From positions 20,377,744-20,441,743 of the forward strand of contig OX637393.1 in the NCBI GenBank assembly GCA_951799425.1: a stretch of 64,000 bases of DNA, given 5' to 3'. Made by a program: the position numbers and the translations under genes. Origin of the DNA: Ilex aquifolium (taxonomy: Eukaryota; Streptophyta; Magnoliopsida; Aquifoliales; Aquifoliaceae). Each line of letters starts with the position of its first letter. Position 1 is the stretch's first letter. Positions 23,007 to 35,252 of the stretch are shown here, one piece after another. Under the pieces are notes generated by a model that was given only the letters and a program-made list of their open reading frames with translations, was not told the origin of the DNA and did no database searches.

Positions 23007-23682
23007 TCACTTGCTCGGTGAGGAATGCTTTCTTGTGAACAAGTCCTTCAAGATCTTAGCACAAGATGGGATCTGCTTTATCGCGTCAAGGAGTGGAATG
23101 TTGATTTTCACCTGCTTAAACATTTCAAGTATATCAGCATAATTAGCCACCTTGACGGATGGCTTCAAACGATTAAGAAAAGGAGCAGGAATGGGGGAAA
23201 CATGCACATTTTCATCAACCAATTTTTCTTTCTCACCCACCTCATCACTCACCTCACCCCCCTCGGTGTCACCCTTAGTCTCTTTCTCTTTTGGCAATGT
23301 AGCCTTGGGTGAGACCTTTGGCACAATGGTCTTATCAATTTGTTTGCCACTACGAATGGTGGTGACCTCCTTGAGTTGCTCACAACTCTCTTTGGTGGGC
23401 TCGGATGACTCAATCGCATGTTGACCCTTAGGGTTCTCATGGGGTTGAGCGGGGAATTTTCCCTTCTCTTGTTGTGATAAACCGATGTGATTGTTAATTT
23501 TTGTGAGTTGAGCCGAAATGTTGTTGTTAAAAGCGGTTTGGCTTTGGATGAAATTGTAAAGCACATCCTCCAAGTTCCTCTTATGGGGAGGTTGGTAGGT
23601 GGAAGGATTGGGTGGTGCTTGTTGGGAAAATCTTTAGGGAGGTGGACTTGGTAAAAAATTCGGTGGTGGTAGGTTTAGTGAG
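23007..23682 (-). pseudogene. gag: A4 gag C-terminal and linker region
   Basis: 188 open codons read MEDVLYNFIQSQTAF, ISAQLTKINNHIGL, KGKFPAQPHENPKGQH and a charged linker (VTTIRSGKQIDKTIVPK), the usual segment between the Gag zinc knuckle and protease in Athila. It is cut at 23682 by the solo B LTR; gag resumes at 25633-25664 between two solo LTRs and again at 27543. Confidence 0.85.
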
Positions 23683-25632
23683 TGTTCTTGATCCGAAATG
23701 TGTACACCCAAGTGCAGGCGGTCAAGCTGTAGTAATAATCCAGTTTGAGTCCGGAGTCGAATCCACAGGGAACTTTTGTTGATATTTCTGAGGTAAGCAG
23801 TGGTAGAGACCTATTGATTGTAACCCTTGAGATTTGCTGTGAGATATGAGTTTTCCTGGACAGAATATAAGATTCTTTCCAAGAGGATTTTCTTAACAAA
23901 ATAGGAGATAAGTGCTAATTAAAAAGAGTCACTCTTTAGTGCAAGGATCTGGACATGTAGTTAGTTATCCGGTTTGTCATAATTGTGCTTGATAACTCAA
24001 TTAACTCTCGTGTCAACAGCAAGTTAATCGGAAGATAAAGATGGATTGTGAGAATTAAGAACATGATTCCGATGTCTTTCTAGAAGTTTACAAGAATTGC
24101 TTGTGCCGAAACTTAACCCGTCTACAAACAAGCAAGTGTTTCTACAAGACATCCAATCATAATATTAATATTCCATTCTTTAAATGAAGTACAAATAAGG
24201 GGGAGGATTGAAGTTTAGTCATGAGGATCTAGCCGGGGTACTTGCCTTGAACTGATGAGTCTTTCTATGCAAGAGTTATCCGTATCATAGAAAGAACCCA
24301 CAGTTATACAAAGTACCTTAGCTTTGCTAGATGCAATCAATCATCCAACAACAAGAAGAAATAAACGTTAAGCATCAAAACAATGCACAAATATGATTCC
24401 CGAATAACTTATACATGACCTTCTCCTCTTACTAAAGAGTGAATGAGAAACTACTCACTCTTCATGGCTTGGGTAAAGCTAGAAAAGTGAGTGATGCTCA
24501 TCCCTCCAAGTAGAGAACTTAAAAGATAAAGTAACAACAAACACGGAGCCAATCTTTAACAAAGAATGGGTGAATCACGTTCCACCCTTCACGGCTTTGG
24601 TAAAGCTCTAGAAAAGTGGAAGAGTTTCACTCTTCTAAGAAAGAAAGAAGCTCAAGCAATGGAAGTGAAATGCATGAACAATAAAATTAGAAGAAAGCTA
24701 GTCACATTTGGAGGGTGGCTTCCTCAACCAAGAATTGGAGGGTTGCTTCCTCAACTAAAAGATGAACTATCTCTCTTCTATGAATGTAAAATGAAAGCAT
24801 AAGCATAAGCATAAGCATAAAACTACTTTTATAACAAGCAAGAGATGTTGGACTAAAACCAAACTAATCTCTTAAGATAAAGACTTCATACAAGGAAAAT
24901 AAGCTAAATCTACAATGTGAGTGGGATTCTAAGCCTCCATCAACTTCCCTACTTGGCTCCCATAGCTCTCCAACAAGGTGAGTATTTATAGGAAAGAGGA
25001 GGAGACAAGAGGAGGTGAAGGAATAGTGTTTGCCGCCCAAGTCCAAGTGAAAGAGCCAACCACTCTGCTGCCAGTCTGTGGAGAACGTTCGAACGTGAGT
25101 TGGCGTTCGAACGTTGTTTCTGTTTTTGCACTAAGGGCGTTCGAACGTTGACTGCCATTCGAACGTTTCTTCTATTTTTGCACTAAGGGCGTTCGAACAC
25201 CAGATGTGTTCTGACCTTTTCACTCGAGTGGTATGTTGGTCTTCTGTGAAGTTCAGTTCCAACTCTATGCAGTAGTCTAGTCTTCAATCAACTCAAGTGC
25301 ACGTTCGAACGTGAGTTGGCGTTCGAACGTGACACTCAAGTGCTTCAGAGCTTCAGTCTTCTTTCCTCACTGCAACACGCCTTCTCTTAGCAGTTGAGTC
25401 TGCTACAGTGTAATGTGGACGTTCGAACGTGAGTTGGCGTTCGAACGGTCTAGATGTTCTCCAAGCTTCTCCAATTTTGGGCTCTAATGTGATGGAGTTG
25501 CATCCAAGTGTGGTACTTGTTGTTCTTGGGTCCTTGTCCAGTTTAGGGCCTGAAATGACATCACTTAAACTCCATCAAAGTACAATTAGTCTTAAAACGG
25601 CATAGTAATATGCTAATTTTAAGTGCTAATCA
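23683..25632 (-). mobile_element. solo LTR, family B, in A4 gag
   Basis: The 1950-bp unit starts TGTTCTTGATCCGAAATG and ends AGTGCTAATCA, the reverse of a B LTR, with duplication GTGAG at 23678-23682 and 25633-25637. It has the best preserved TTCGAA palindromes in the window: pairs of CGTTCGAACG separated by TGAGTTGG near 25084-25113, 25301-25330 and 25419-25448, and a further pair near 25137-25167. A short GCATAA repeat lies near 24797-24820. Confidence 0.95.
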
Positions 25633-25664
25633 GTGAGTACCCTTGCAGATTAGACCGGGGGATT

Positions 25665-27542
25665 TGATGAGCACATAATATTGCATATTTGAAGGGCTCA
25701 TTACATGCATTTTAACTCAACTTTTGCATTTAAGTGCTTAGAAGTTAGCCGTTTTGAACTATAATGTTGATATTTTGATGTTGCAACCTTTTATAGCTTA
25801 AGTGATTGATTTTAGGACATTGCAACCTTGATGGATGTGTGGTGAAGGCATGGACACAATACATGAAGAATTGGAGGCTTAAAAGTGAAGAAATCAAGAA
25901 GGCATTGGTGCTTGGGAACAAGGGCACCAGCTGCAGCAACAATTGGAAGCACTGCCTCTGAATTCCTCCATTTTGACCATGATCTACTCAGAATTTGGAA
26001 AAGTTCAAAACATGAAAGTTGTAGATATGGGTGTCTTCTGTTTGGTGTCAAAATTTTATTCTAATCCAACGGTTAGATCAAGAGTTATGATGATTCTACC
26101 GAAGGTGGTCCAGTGCAGAAAAACAGTACCGGTACTCGGTACCGGTACCAAATGATACCGGTACCTAGTACCGGTACTCCGGACCTTCTGGTCGCGAAAA
26201 CAGCCTGTAACTCAACTTTGAGGCTTGGGGGTCCCACCTACACTTCTCCCACGCCTATCCCAACATTTCCTTACACATTTGCAGGTCTCTTACACATTTT
26301 GGAAGACTTTTGAGGCTTGGCATTCAAGGAGGAAGAGAGAGAAATGGGCTGCCATGTGGGTTGCAGGCTAGCCTGTCCAAGGCTTCAACTCAGCCCCTCT
26401 TTGGTGTAAGACCTGCACACACCTAGGGGGGACCCTCCATGGACGAAATTGAAGGCTCTCACTCTCCATTATACATTCAACATTCAACACACAAAAAAGA
26501 GGAGTTGGCTACCTAAGCTTAGGAGTAGAGATAGAGAGCTCCAAGGAGGAAGAAGATGAATAGTGTAATGTAATTTCGTTTTTGCACTTCTTCCATCCTT
26601 TTCCATGTAATCTATTGTAAGACTTGTTTAAAGTTTTGTTTATTGTCTTTAATCTCATTTATTTCAAGAACTTTGCAAGTTTCAATACACCATTTTACAT
26701 TTCACCATTGTTGCTCAAGTTCTTCATTTTCAAGCTTAAAATGGGTATTGAATATTTTTCTCCTTAGTTTACGATTTCTTGCTTTAAGATAAGTTTCATG
26801 CTTCATGCTTCATGTCTTCATTATATCCATTTACATTATTATGCTTGTCTTTCATTTTACCATGAGTAGTTAGATTTAAGTTGGTAAATCCAAAGGAAAA
26901 TTTCTCTTGGGGATTCCATTTCAACTCATTCTCCTCCCTCCCTTAAGAGTCCAATGGTTCGGTTTGACGGGGTTGAGAGTGGATGAATTGGTGCCTTTGA
27001 TATTCCGTAGACTTGTCACGGTTTATTCTTAGATCATCACCAACCTCATCCCTTGCTTCCCCCGAATCAATTGTTCATTCATGCTCTATCGGAGTTAAGG
27101 AGGGATTGGAGTTGAAATGGTAGTCCTATTGGAGTGACTTCCTTTGGATTAGCCAACATTGTTTTCTTGCATTTTCCATACATAAACACAACCACAAAAC
27201 ACAAATACAAGATTTTACACTTTCTTTTCTCTTTTGCAAAATCACCTTTCACAAAACTCCCTTTCCTTCCCTGAGGAGACGACCTTGGAATATTTTCCAA
27301 GTAAAACACACGACCACAAAAGACTCCTTTCGATTGGGGAGCATTTTTGTGCACACCGCATTCCATTCCACATATTTTGTTCATCACATTTCCATTACAT
27401 CTATTTTGTTGTTGTTTCCTATCTTATTGCATCATCCGGAGGGAGAGTGACACTCCCCCATCACTATAAGCCACATACACACATTGAGGGTGAGGGTGAT
27501 GTTTAGAGGTTAGGAAACAACGACGTAATTTCCAATCAATCA
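25665..27542 (+). mobile_element. solo LTR, family N, in A4 gag
   Basis: The 1878-bp unit runs from TGATGAGCAC to CAATCAATCA with duplication GGATT at 25660-25664 and 27543-27547. It carries four GTACCGGTAC-type palindromes (26125-26180) and the hairpin CTTGGAA/TTCCAAG (27284-27301). Gag homologous to A3 is continuous across the insertion. Confidence 0.95.
26125..26180. repeat. palindrome cluster in solo N LTR
   Basis: AGTACCGGTACT, GGTACCGGTACC, ATACCGGTAC and AGTACCGGTACT occur within 56 bases. The usual CTACTGGAGTTCG linker is missing here and is replaced by CAAATG. Confidence 0.88.
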
Positions 27543-28812
27543 GGATTGGGAGCTAGACGCTTGCCCTTGGCCTTGATATTGATTTCGCTTAGGAGGCATG
27601 TGAGGTGAATATGCATTTGAACCAAGAGGAGTGGGATTCTCATTTCTCCAACTAAAATTTGGGTGATTGCTCCAACCCGAATTGTAAGTGTTTGAGTGCG
27701 GAGAGAATGATTGCCTTGTTTTGTTAAAGACATGCACTTGCTCGTGGTACACTTCCTTAAGTGCCGGAATGTTAGGGCAATCCAATATCGAATGCTCCAC
27801 ACTCTCACAAATTGAGCAAAACTCATCGGCCTTTGAAACATTGGACACCTTGTGTCTCCTATTGACCTCAAGACTCTCCACTTTCCTAGACAACTTAGCA
27901 ATTTTGGAAAGCAAGTCCTCCCGGTCTCTCAAATCATATATCACTCCCCCTTGTGGTTGACTACTACCCGGAGACGACCTAGGTACATCGGTGGGATCTG
28001 TAATGTCCCATGATTGTGCATTTTGGGCCAATGTACTAAAGTAGTCTAGGGCCTCATCGGGGTCCTTGTTTAAGAACTCGCCATTACATATCATGTCAAT
28101 GAATTGTCAACGGCCTGGTGTGATTCCTTCATAGAAGAAACTTACCAATTGCGATCCCAACAGTGATAGAATTGCTCATTGGGATTTTTCGAAATTTTTT
28201 AAATTTGCTTTTTTAAAGTGGTGGTTCTAGGCACCGGGAAAAATTTATTCAAAAACTCAGAAAGCATTTGAGCCCAAGAGGTGATGGATCGAGGCCGCAA
28301 GGAATTCAACCATGTTTTGGCTTTGTCTTTGAGGGAAAAGGGAAACAATTTTAAGTGAGCTATGTCTTCCATAGCATAGTTAGTATTGAAGGTTGCAACT
28401 ATATCCTCAAATTATTTGATGTGCAAATAAGGGTTCTCCTTTTCAATTTCGTGGAAATTTCGTGGAATGTAGGAAGTAGTTGCAACATCCCCGGCTTAAC
28501 TAGGAAAAGTTGAGCTTGGACCAGTAGGAGGATGCATGAGGGTGTGGTGCTACGGGTTGGTTGAAGGAAATCCCTCATTGACCTCACCCGAGGATCAGGT
28601 TGAATGTTGTTCCCTTCATTCATAGGAGGGGGGAATTGCACTCGTGGATTAGGCATTCTAGGTTCTTGCACTCCCCCACCCCTTTGCATGTTTGGATTGG
28701 CACCTACATTCTCAAAATTATCACCCGCATCCTCGGGTGGGTCTTGGTCAAGGTTCATGTTGGGGCCTAAGGGTTGTCTAACTAATCGGTTTTGTTCTTC
28801 CCATCCCCACAT
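27543..28812 (-). pseudogene. gag: A4 gag, N-terminal and zinc-knuckle part
   Basis: Gag forms the particle and packages RNA. The start MWGWEEQNRLVRQ (ATG at 28812-28810) leads to MRDFLQPTRSTTPSCI and FLVKPGMLQLLPTFH. A frameshift near 28450 breaks the capsid-like part. The 184-codon stretch 28094-27540 is open, with MICNGEFLNKDPDEALDYF, a coiled-coil-like LLSKIAKLSRKVESLEV and a knuckle CSICESVEHSILDC (C-x2-C-x4-H-x4-C, about 27775-27815), then SGWSNHPNFSWRNEN. Confidence 0.92.
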
Positions 28813-28947
28813 GCAACAAACTATCTACAAATAAAAATGTAAACAAACAAAAGTATATACGATGAACAATGTACCTCAGCCAATGATGAACATCACGGGA
28901 CTTACCTCCGTTGTCCGAAAATCACCTTCTCAATTCAACAATTGCCT

Positions 28948-28965
28948 TTCCCGATAACGACGCCA
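28948..28965 (-). other. primer binding site of A4
   Basis: On the - strand TGGCGTCGTTATCGGGAA lies a few bases inside the 5' LTR. It is a decayed match to the tRNA-Asp-type site kept perfectly in N2. Confidence 0.75.
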
Positions 28966-28969
28966 AAAA

Positions 28970-30622
28970 TGCTTGTTGATTTCCGTTGTATACCCTAATC
29001 TCCCAACATCATCCCTCAATATATGTATGGCTTATAGGGATGGGGGAGTGTCACTCTTCCTCAGAATGATGTGAGAAATGGGGAAACAGAATAATGGTGG
29101 GTAATGAAATGTACAAAATGTGTGTGTGTGTGTGAACAAAAGTGCTCCCCAAGCACAAGGAGACTTTCGAATGTCGTGTTTTATTTGGAAAAGTATTCCA
29201 ATGTCGTCTCCTCAGGGAAAGAGGTGAATCGTGTTGAAGGTGATTTTTGGTGAAAAAAAAGAAAAGTGTAAAAATCTTTTGTTGTTTGAGTTTGGTTTGT
29301 GAGTGTGTTTTTTATGAAAATGGAATGAAACAAGTGTTGACTAATCTGAAGGGGTCATTCCAATAGGGATGCAAACTTAACTCGAAACCTTCCCCCAATG
29401 GTGTCTAGATGTTCGATTGATTCGTGGGAAGTGAGGGACTAGGATGGAGGTGAGGATCCAAGCATACCCCGTGACAATGCATACAGTGTATCAAAGACTC
29501 ACAACCATGTCCACACTCAACCCAGTCAAACCGAGTCAACATACACTACGAGGAGGAAAGGAAATGAGTTGAAATGGCATACCCAAGAGGAGCTCTCCCT
29601 TGGATTAGCCAATGTAAAGTTTAGCTACTCAAAATGAAAACAAAAACATAGACATAATGAAGATACATTGTACGAATTGAAGCTTGGAACTTAACTAATG
29701 CAAGAAAACATAAAACTAAAGGAAAATGCATTTAAGACCCATTTGAAGAGCTTTGAGATGAAAACTTAAATACATTAATGGTAAAAGCTAAGATACTCAA
29801 CCAAACTTGAAGTGTGCTTGTAATAAATGACATTCAATACATTCAATAAAGCTTAGAAAGGTCTTACAAGGAATTACAAGACAATGTATGGAAGAAAATG
29901 CAAAAATATCAACTTCTCTCTCTAGCGCTATTCATCTTCTTCCTAAGAACTTCTTTCTCTATATTACAATATGTTTTTCAATAATGCTGAATAATGGTAT
30001 ATCTCCCCTTCCAAAAACGTCCATGGAGCCTCCCTAGCTTGTGTGATGTGATCCCAATCAAAAGGGGCTAAAAAGGATGGGCTGGGCAGGCTAGTGCAGG
30101 CCTAGCCTGCACACCCATCTTCACCCATTCTCTCTCTCCTCATTTATGTCCAAGCATCCAAAAGTCCAAGTTAGGGTAAAAAGGGGGGGCCTTGTGTGTA
30201 AGAAGTGTCAGGAAAGAGTGGGAGGCCCAATGTGGGACCCCCAAAGTTACAGAGCTTAAGATGCAGAATCTGTCTTGTTTCAGTAAAACCTACCGGTAGG
30301 TTTCACTCCAGTGGGCAAAACCTATCAGTAGTTTTGCAGTAGGTGCAGGTCCACTAGCCAAAACCTACCGGTAGGTTTTTCCTTTTTTTGCAAAAATCTT
30401 GGTTCCTCCACCTTTCAAGCAAACATCAAGCCTCCACCTCATCTCCAATCCACTCAAGCTTCATAATAGGGCCTAACAAGCACCATTTGAACCCCTTTTC
30501 CTGTAAACATACCAAAACTCCATTAAAAGCTTGAACATTGCAATTCCGCTCATTTTAACCACAAAAGCAAGTGTAAAAGGGATGTAAATGTACATCAAAT
30601 ATGCAATGTTTTGTGCTAATCA
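28970..30622 (-). repeat. 5' LTR of A4 (family A)
   Basis: The 1653-bp LTR begins, on the + strand, TGCTTGTTG after the primer site and ends TGTGCTAATCA, where N1 LTR sequence resumes (GACTT, 30623-30627, is the expected target duplication; the left copy is lost). AAACCTACCGGTAGGTTT, an 18-base palindrome, occurs at 30286-30303 and 30361-30378. Confidence 0.92.
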
Positions 30623-31120
30623 GACTTGTCACAAGGTATGCTTGAATCCGCACCTTCGTTTTAGTCCCTCGCTTCCTATAAATCAATCGAACGTATAGGC
30701 ACCATTGGAAGAATGTCTTAAGTTGATTTGACATTCCCATGGGAATGACCCTTTCGAATTAGTTAACCTTATTTTCATTACATTTTTAGCAAAAATTCCA
30801 ATCACCAAAACACAAACTCAAAGATTTTATACTTTTCCACTTTTTCACCAAAATCACCTTCAAAACAATTCACCTTCATTCCCTGAGGAGGCGACCTTAT
30901 AATACGAATTCCAAGTAAAACACAACACTTGAAAGTCTCTCTGCGCTTGGGGAGCACTTTTGTTCATACACACACACACACACACACACATTTCATACAC
31001 ACACGTTTACCCTATTTCTTGCATCATTCTGAGGGAGAGTGACACTCACCTACTTATATAAGCCATATACACATGACCGGGTGATGTTCGGATATTAGGG
31101 TAAACAAAATAAGTCAAGCA
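30623..31120 (+). repeat. right part of N1 3' LTR
   Basis: These 498 bases match the N1 5' LTR from GACTTGTCA (about 11768) to the terminal GTCAAGCA, including GGAGAGTGACACTC-like wording. An AC microsatellite lies at 30967-30990. The left part was lost with the A4 insertion and a deletion at 13590. Confidence 0.93.
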
Positions 31121-31718
31121 GTCTCCCTATAGGCTCATCTATGGCAAGGCTTGCCATTTGCCAGTTTAAATGGAGAACAAAGCTTATTGGGCCATCAAGA
31201 CCTTAAACTTCAATTTTAGAATGGCCGGAGAGAATAGGAAGTTAGAGATGAATGAATTAGAAGAGATCCGAAGAGATGCATATGAGAGCTCAAAATTTTC
31301 AAAACAGAGGGCTAAGATCTTTCATGAAAAATCCATTGTGAGGAAATCATTTGAGCCCGGATAAAAAATGCTCTTGTACAATTCTCGTCTCTCGATCTTT
31401 CAAGGAAAACTCCGATCCTGTTGGGATGGCCCCTATCTTGTCAAGGTTGCCTACCCCAGTGGAGCTGTGGAAATCACCAACCTCGAGGATGGCTAGACAT
31501 TCAAGGTCAATGGTCAAAGACTTAAGCCATTTTTCGAGGGTTTTGAAAGTCAAGGGGTGGAGGAAGAATTGGTGGATCCAGTTTACCCAGACCTTTTGGA
31601 GGAATAATTGTTCATATGATCTTTAGTGTACAGTCGTTTTTACTTACATTATCTGTTATGTTTACTTACTTTATCTTTGAGCATAGTGTTGTCTTTCTTA
31701 GTTACAGATATTGGTGTT
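31121..31718 (+). pseudogene. pol: A1 integrase C-terminus and start of spacer
   Basis: Continues from 10379. [15 protein letters not shown], then a stop, [31 protein letters not shown] and the [16 protein letters not shown] module, ending near 31607 (YPDLLEE). TAA/TAG stops occur near 31169, 31362 and 31494. The post-pol spacer follows until N2 starts at 31719. Confidence 0.92.
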
Positions 31719-32644
31719 TGCTTGGTCAAAACCGTTGTAATTCCTAACCTCCTAATATCATCCCTCAATGTGTATATGGTGTATGTGTGAAGGGAGTGTC
31801 ACTCTCCCTCGGAATGATGTGGGAAATAGGGCAACGGAATGATGGTGGAAATGAAATGTATGAAATGGGGAATGTGCATAATGAACTAAAGTGCTCCCCA
31901 AGCGCAAGGAGTCTTTTGAATGTCGTGTTTTACTTGGAATGAGTATTCCAAGGTCGTTTCCTCAGGGAAGGAAAGTTGAGTTGTGTGAAGGTGATTTTGG
32001 TGAACAAAATAAAAATGTAAAATCTTTTGGTTTTGAGTTGTTGTGATTTTGTGTTCTTGATGAAAATGAAATAAAACAAGTGTTGGCTAATCCGAAGGGT
32101 TCATTCCAATGGGAATCCCAAATCAACTCAAAGTCTTCCTCGAATAGAGCTTAGATGAACGATTGATTCGTGGGAAGCTAGGTACGGTTTCTACTCCAGA
32201 CCATTTTTCGTAGAATTGTCATAACTTTTGATCCAACCATCCGATTGAGCTGAAATTTTGACACAATATAGAAGACATACAGATCTACAACTTTAAAGTT
32301 TTGTACGTTTTCATATTTGAAGTGGATCATGGTCAAAAAGTAGGAAAATCGAGGTATAGTAGCCAAATGGTGTGGGTGCTGGTGCCTTTGTTACCAAGCA
32401 CCAATACCTCCTTGATTTCTTTCACTTTTAAGCCTCAAAATCCTCAATTAATGTGTCCATGCCTTCACCACACATCCACACTTAGTTGCAAGGTTCTAAA
32501 ATCCACCATTTAAGCTATAATTACTGCAACATCAAAAATTCAACATTATTCATAATTTCGGCTAACTCTAATTAATTAATTACAAAGTTGAGTTTAAAAT
32601 GCATGTAATGAGGCCATGAAATATACAATATTTCGTGCTCATCA
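31719..32644 (-). repeat. 3' LTR of N2, with internal deletion
   Basis: Both termini are present (TGCTTGGTC and GTGCTCATCA), but only 926 bases remain of about 1830. Compared with the 5' LTR, the stretch from about 38435 to 39363 is missing. The break (about 32182) falls in the middle of a CCGG palindrome centre, leaving GGTACGGTTTC. Confidence 0.9.
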
Positions 32645-32669
32645 CACCCCCCAACTTAAGCTTTGCTAG
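32645..32669 (-). other. polypurine tract of N2
   Basis: On the - strand CTAGCAAAGCTTAAGTTGG and five more bases of G-rich tract abut the TGATGAGCAC LTR start. The sequence is nearly the same as in N3. Confidence 0.88.
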
Positions 32670-32962
32670 TCCCTAACAAACAAAATGTAAAAAGCTAGCA
32701 AACAAAATAAACATATAATAATTCCGCAATTGCATTTAGCATATGCAATAAACCTTTAAACCCCTAGGTGATCCCTAGTGGACAAGTTTTATCTCGTGAA
32801 GGTTTACAGTGAAGGTACCTACAAACTTCTTTTCCTCATATCCAATATTTAAAATATATGTCCTTATCCTAACTAGCACTGGGATGTCAAAAACAACTTG
32901 CTCCGAACACCCGAACCAATCACACATGAGACACATTATAGCCTTAAATGTTATTCTAGAGT
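32670..32962 (-). other. N2 spacer, 3' part
   Basis: No gene. It matches N3 50880-51180 in reverse. The chromovirus solo LTR follows. Confidence 0.7.
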
Positions 32963-34619
32963 TGTAACGCCCCAAATACCACCCTGGACGGTATTACATT
33001 CTAAAACATTCACATCATGAGAGCACTAAATATCATCCATAAATAAATTAAACTTCATTCATCATCCATAAAATATTTACATCATTATCCAAAAGAATAT
33101 GCCCAACCATGGAATTTACATCTCAAAAATTAATTAAAGTAGCACAGCGGAATAGCAAAAGAAACTAGACCTTACAGTGTCCAAAAGAATAACCTAGTCT
33201 AGTACAAAAGAAACTACATCTCTACATATCCACCTCGGGATCTAGGTTCCCCTTGAGTGGAGCCTCCCAATGCCCTGACTCGTCGATGCCGAGATCCTCC
33301 TCTAGCACCAAATCTGAAAAATGTAATTTGTAGGGGATGAGCACGAAGCTCTGTAGCAAAATCTTCCCACACTCAAACAAGGTTTAGAAAAACATATAAA
33401 ACGGTTGGTCTCATTTTCACAAATAGCATATATACCATTTTGAAGGAAAAACATGATATTTTAAATAGATCTCGAGTTTAAATGTTCGCAAGAATTTAAA
33501 TGAACCGTAAAGCTCAGTCACAATTATCACCATAACCATTTCCGACAGGTCCTTGTGGAGTCCCATACCTCCACAAACACTTGTTGGAAACCATTCCGTA
33601 ACAATAATAATAATCTCATGTTCTTATGTATATTGATTCATCCCCGTACCATGTATGTTGATTGCTTCTCATGAATCTACCCAACGATTATACCTAGTCC
33701 ACCTATTTACATCATAATCACAAGCACTATAGGAAAGGGCGTCTACCATCCCAATGGCAGTGACGAGTCCCTTCCTAGGAAAAGTATACTATCCCTTGTT
33801 CGAACTCCAGTGAACGATAGTGGTTTCATTACCAAATGACAACCCACTACAAGTGCTAGGAAACCATCTCACCCCCACTGGGGTAGACTAACCTCTAACA
33901 CTCTACGGCATCTCTCGAAGGCAATCCAAGTCCCTCACAACAACCATACAATTGAGGAAACCAACATATTCTCAATTCATCAACATTTCAAGGAATTACC
34001 AAATTCCACAATTTATAATATAATGTTTCATAATATGATGGAAGAAAATGAGCAAGAGATCATCATAAGTAACATTTTGGTGTACAATATCAAACACTAA
34101 AGTTTTGAAAGCAATACCAAGGGAAAATATAGGGAAAAGTCCATTTCTCTTTAAAACCAAGGTTTGAAGATGAAAAGGAGAAATTTAATAGTTACCCAAC
34201 CATCACAATGTTCAAAACATGGCATTTATTTCAAGAGGAACAAGAATCATGTATTTAATAGCAAGTACATATGATTTTAAACCAAAAGAATACATATAAT
34301 GTAGCCCTAGCCTCAATGTAAGAACATAGAAAGAAATCCCCTACCTCAACCAAGTATCTCTAGCAACCCAAGCTTTAAAGACTCCCTTTTTCCCCTTTTT
34401 CTTACTCCCTTGCTACTTTCTCTTTTGGTTCTAAGAGGTTTGAGTGAGGGTGAAGTGAAATTATAGAAGAGGGAATGGATGGAGAAGTGAAATCTTGAAA
34501 AACTAGGGCTTTGATCTTGTAAATCTCTCCCAATTTTTGTGTTTTTCTCTCCCTCTTTGCTCTCTAAGGGTGCCTAGGGTTTGGATAGGTGAAATGAGGC
34601 TCAAATAGTCGGCATTAAG

Positions 34620-34627
34620 TATTTATA
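34620..34627 (-). promoter_or_regulatory. TATA box of chromovirus solo LTR
   Basis: TATAAATA on the - strand, about 60 bases downstream of the palindrome cassette. The + oriented copy has the same box at 49026-49033 in the same relation. Confidence 0.6.
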
Positions 34628-34679
34628 GTGCAAGAAATGGAGAAAGACCCGCAGTCGGATCGGGCTGGTTTCTATCGGG

Positions 34680-34735
34680 CGTACCGGTACACGTACCGGT
34701 ACGGTTGAGCTTCTGGAGTCCAGCGTACCGGTACG
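34680..34735. repeat. ACCGGT palindrome cassette, chromovirus LTR
   Basis: CGTACCGGTACACGTACCGG and one more copy at the end are joined by the linker TTGAGCTTCTGGAGTCCAG. Confidence 0.88.
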
Positions 34736-35252
34736 ATTTGACTTCCAGATTTTTGTTTCAACTTCCAATGCATTTTTGACCCATTTAGAGGTCGAATTGG
34801 AAAATTTTCATGAGACATACTTTTGTAGCCCTAGATGTCTACTATCTACTGTAAAAATTTCAGATCAATTGGACTTAAGGATAAAAATTTATGGCCAAAA
34901 CACTAAGTAGTGTTCAATACCCATTTTTACACAAATTCTCGCTAAAGTGTATTTTAACTCCGAGACACTTCCTAACTTCCACTACATCCATATTACCACT
35001 CCCAATGTTTCTCGACCTTCCGGATTCAATGGAATCATTATTTTGACCTACAAACTTTTAGAAACTTGTCTAATCACCCTTTCCAAGTTTAAACATCTTC
35101 GACACGTAACTTCCCAATCAAATTGTCTCCATAGCATTTATTCCTACGGTTTATTCTTATGTCACTACATATATCTACATCTTTACAAATATTATTTACT
35201 ATATATATATATCTATAAATATATGAAAGAGAATTCGGGGTGTTACAAGAGT

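Larger units (their letters stand above)
13591..30622 (-). mobile_element. Athila element A4 with three nested solo LTRs
   Basis: Read on the - strand: 5' LTR (30622-28970), primer site, gag, protease, RT-RNase H, integrase, spacer, accessory ORF, polypurine tract (15435-15418) and a 3' LTR reduced to about a dozen bases. It sits in the 3' LTR of N1: N1 LTR sequence resumes at 30623. Solo LTRs at 13597-15410 (B), 23683-25632 (B) and 25665-27542 (N) interrupt it. It is the most complete autonomous element in the window, but no gene is intact. Confidence 0.92.
10380..31120 (+). mobile_element. non-autonomous element N1, interrupted by A4
   Basis: The left end TGATGAGCATG and right end GTCAAGCA are flanked by GTCTC on both sides (10375-10379 and 31121-31125), and A1 integrase is continuous across the outer junctions. 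The 5' LTR (10380-12235), primer site, CCHC ORF remnant and first spacer are present up to about 13590. The right half of the 3' LTR is at 30623-31120. The middle was lost or replaced by the - strand element A4. Confidence 0.93.
7600..31718 (+). mobile_element. Athila element A1, host of the N1 nest
   Basis: A1 supplies the right flank of A0 and the flanks of N1. Its coding sequence runs from the protease C-terminus (7600) through RT, RNase H and half of integrase to 10379, then resumes at 31121 with the rest of integrase and spacer to 31718, where N2 begins. Its 5' end would lie left of A0, outside the window. Its 3' LTR is not seen. Confidence 0.9.
32963..35247 (-). mobile_element. solo LTR of a chromovirus (family C) in N2
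   Basis: The 2285-bp unit runs from TGTAACGCCCC to GGGGTGTTACA with the exact duplication AGAGT (32958-32962 and 35248-35252). It is the reverse complement of the family C LTRs at 48375 and 54264. It contains a palindrome cassette (34680-34735), the shared CATAAxTTTT module beside it, a TA-rich run (35200-35222) and a TATA box (34620-34627). Confidence 0.94.

Noticed and set aside
30967..30990. AC, GA, TA and CT microsatellites (also 6641-6660, 35200-35222, 62890-62913)
   Set aside because: Simple repeats inside LTRs or leaders, common in plant DNA, with no further structure.
33100..33400. Possible host gene fragment in the chromovirus LTR
   Set aside because: The exact AGAGT duplication and both LTR termini enclose it, and the same sequence recurs in the other two C LTRs.
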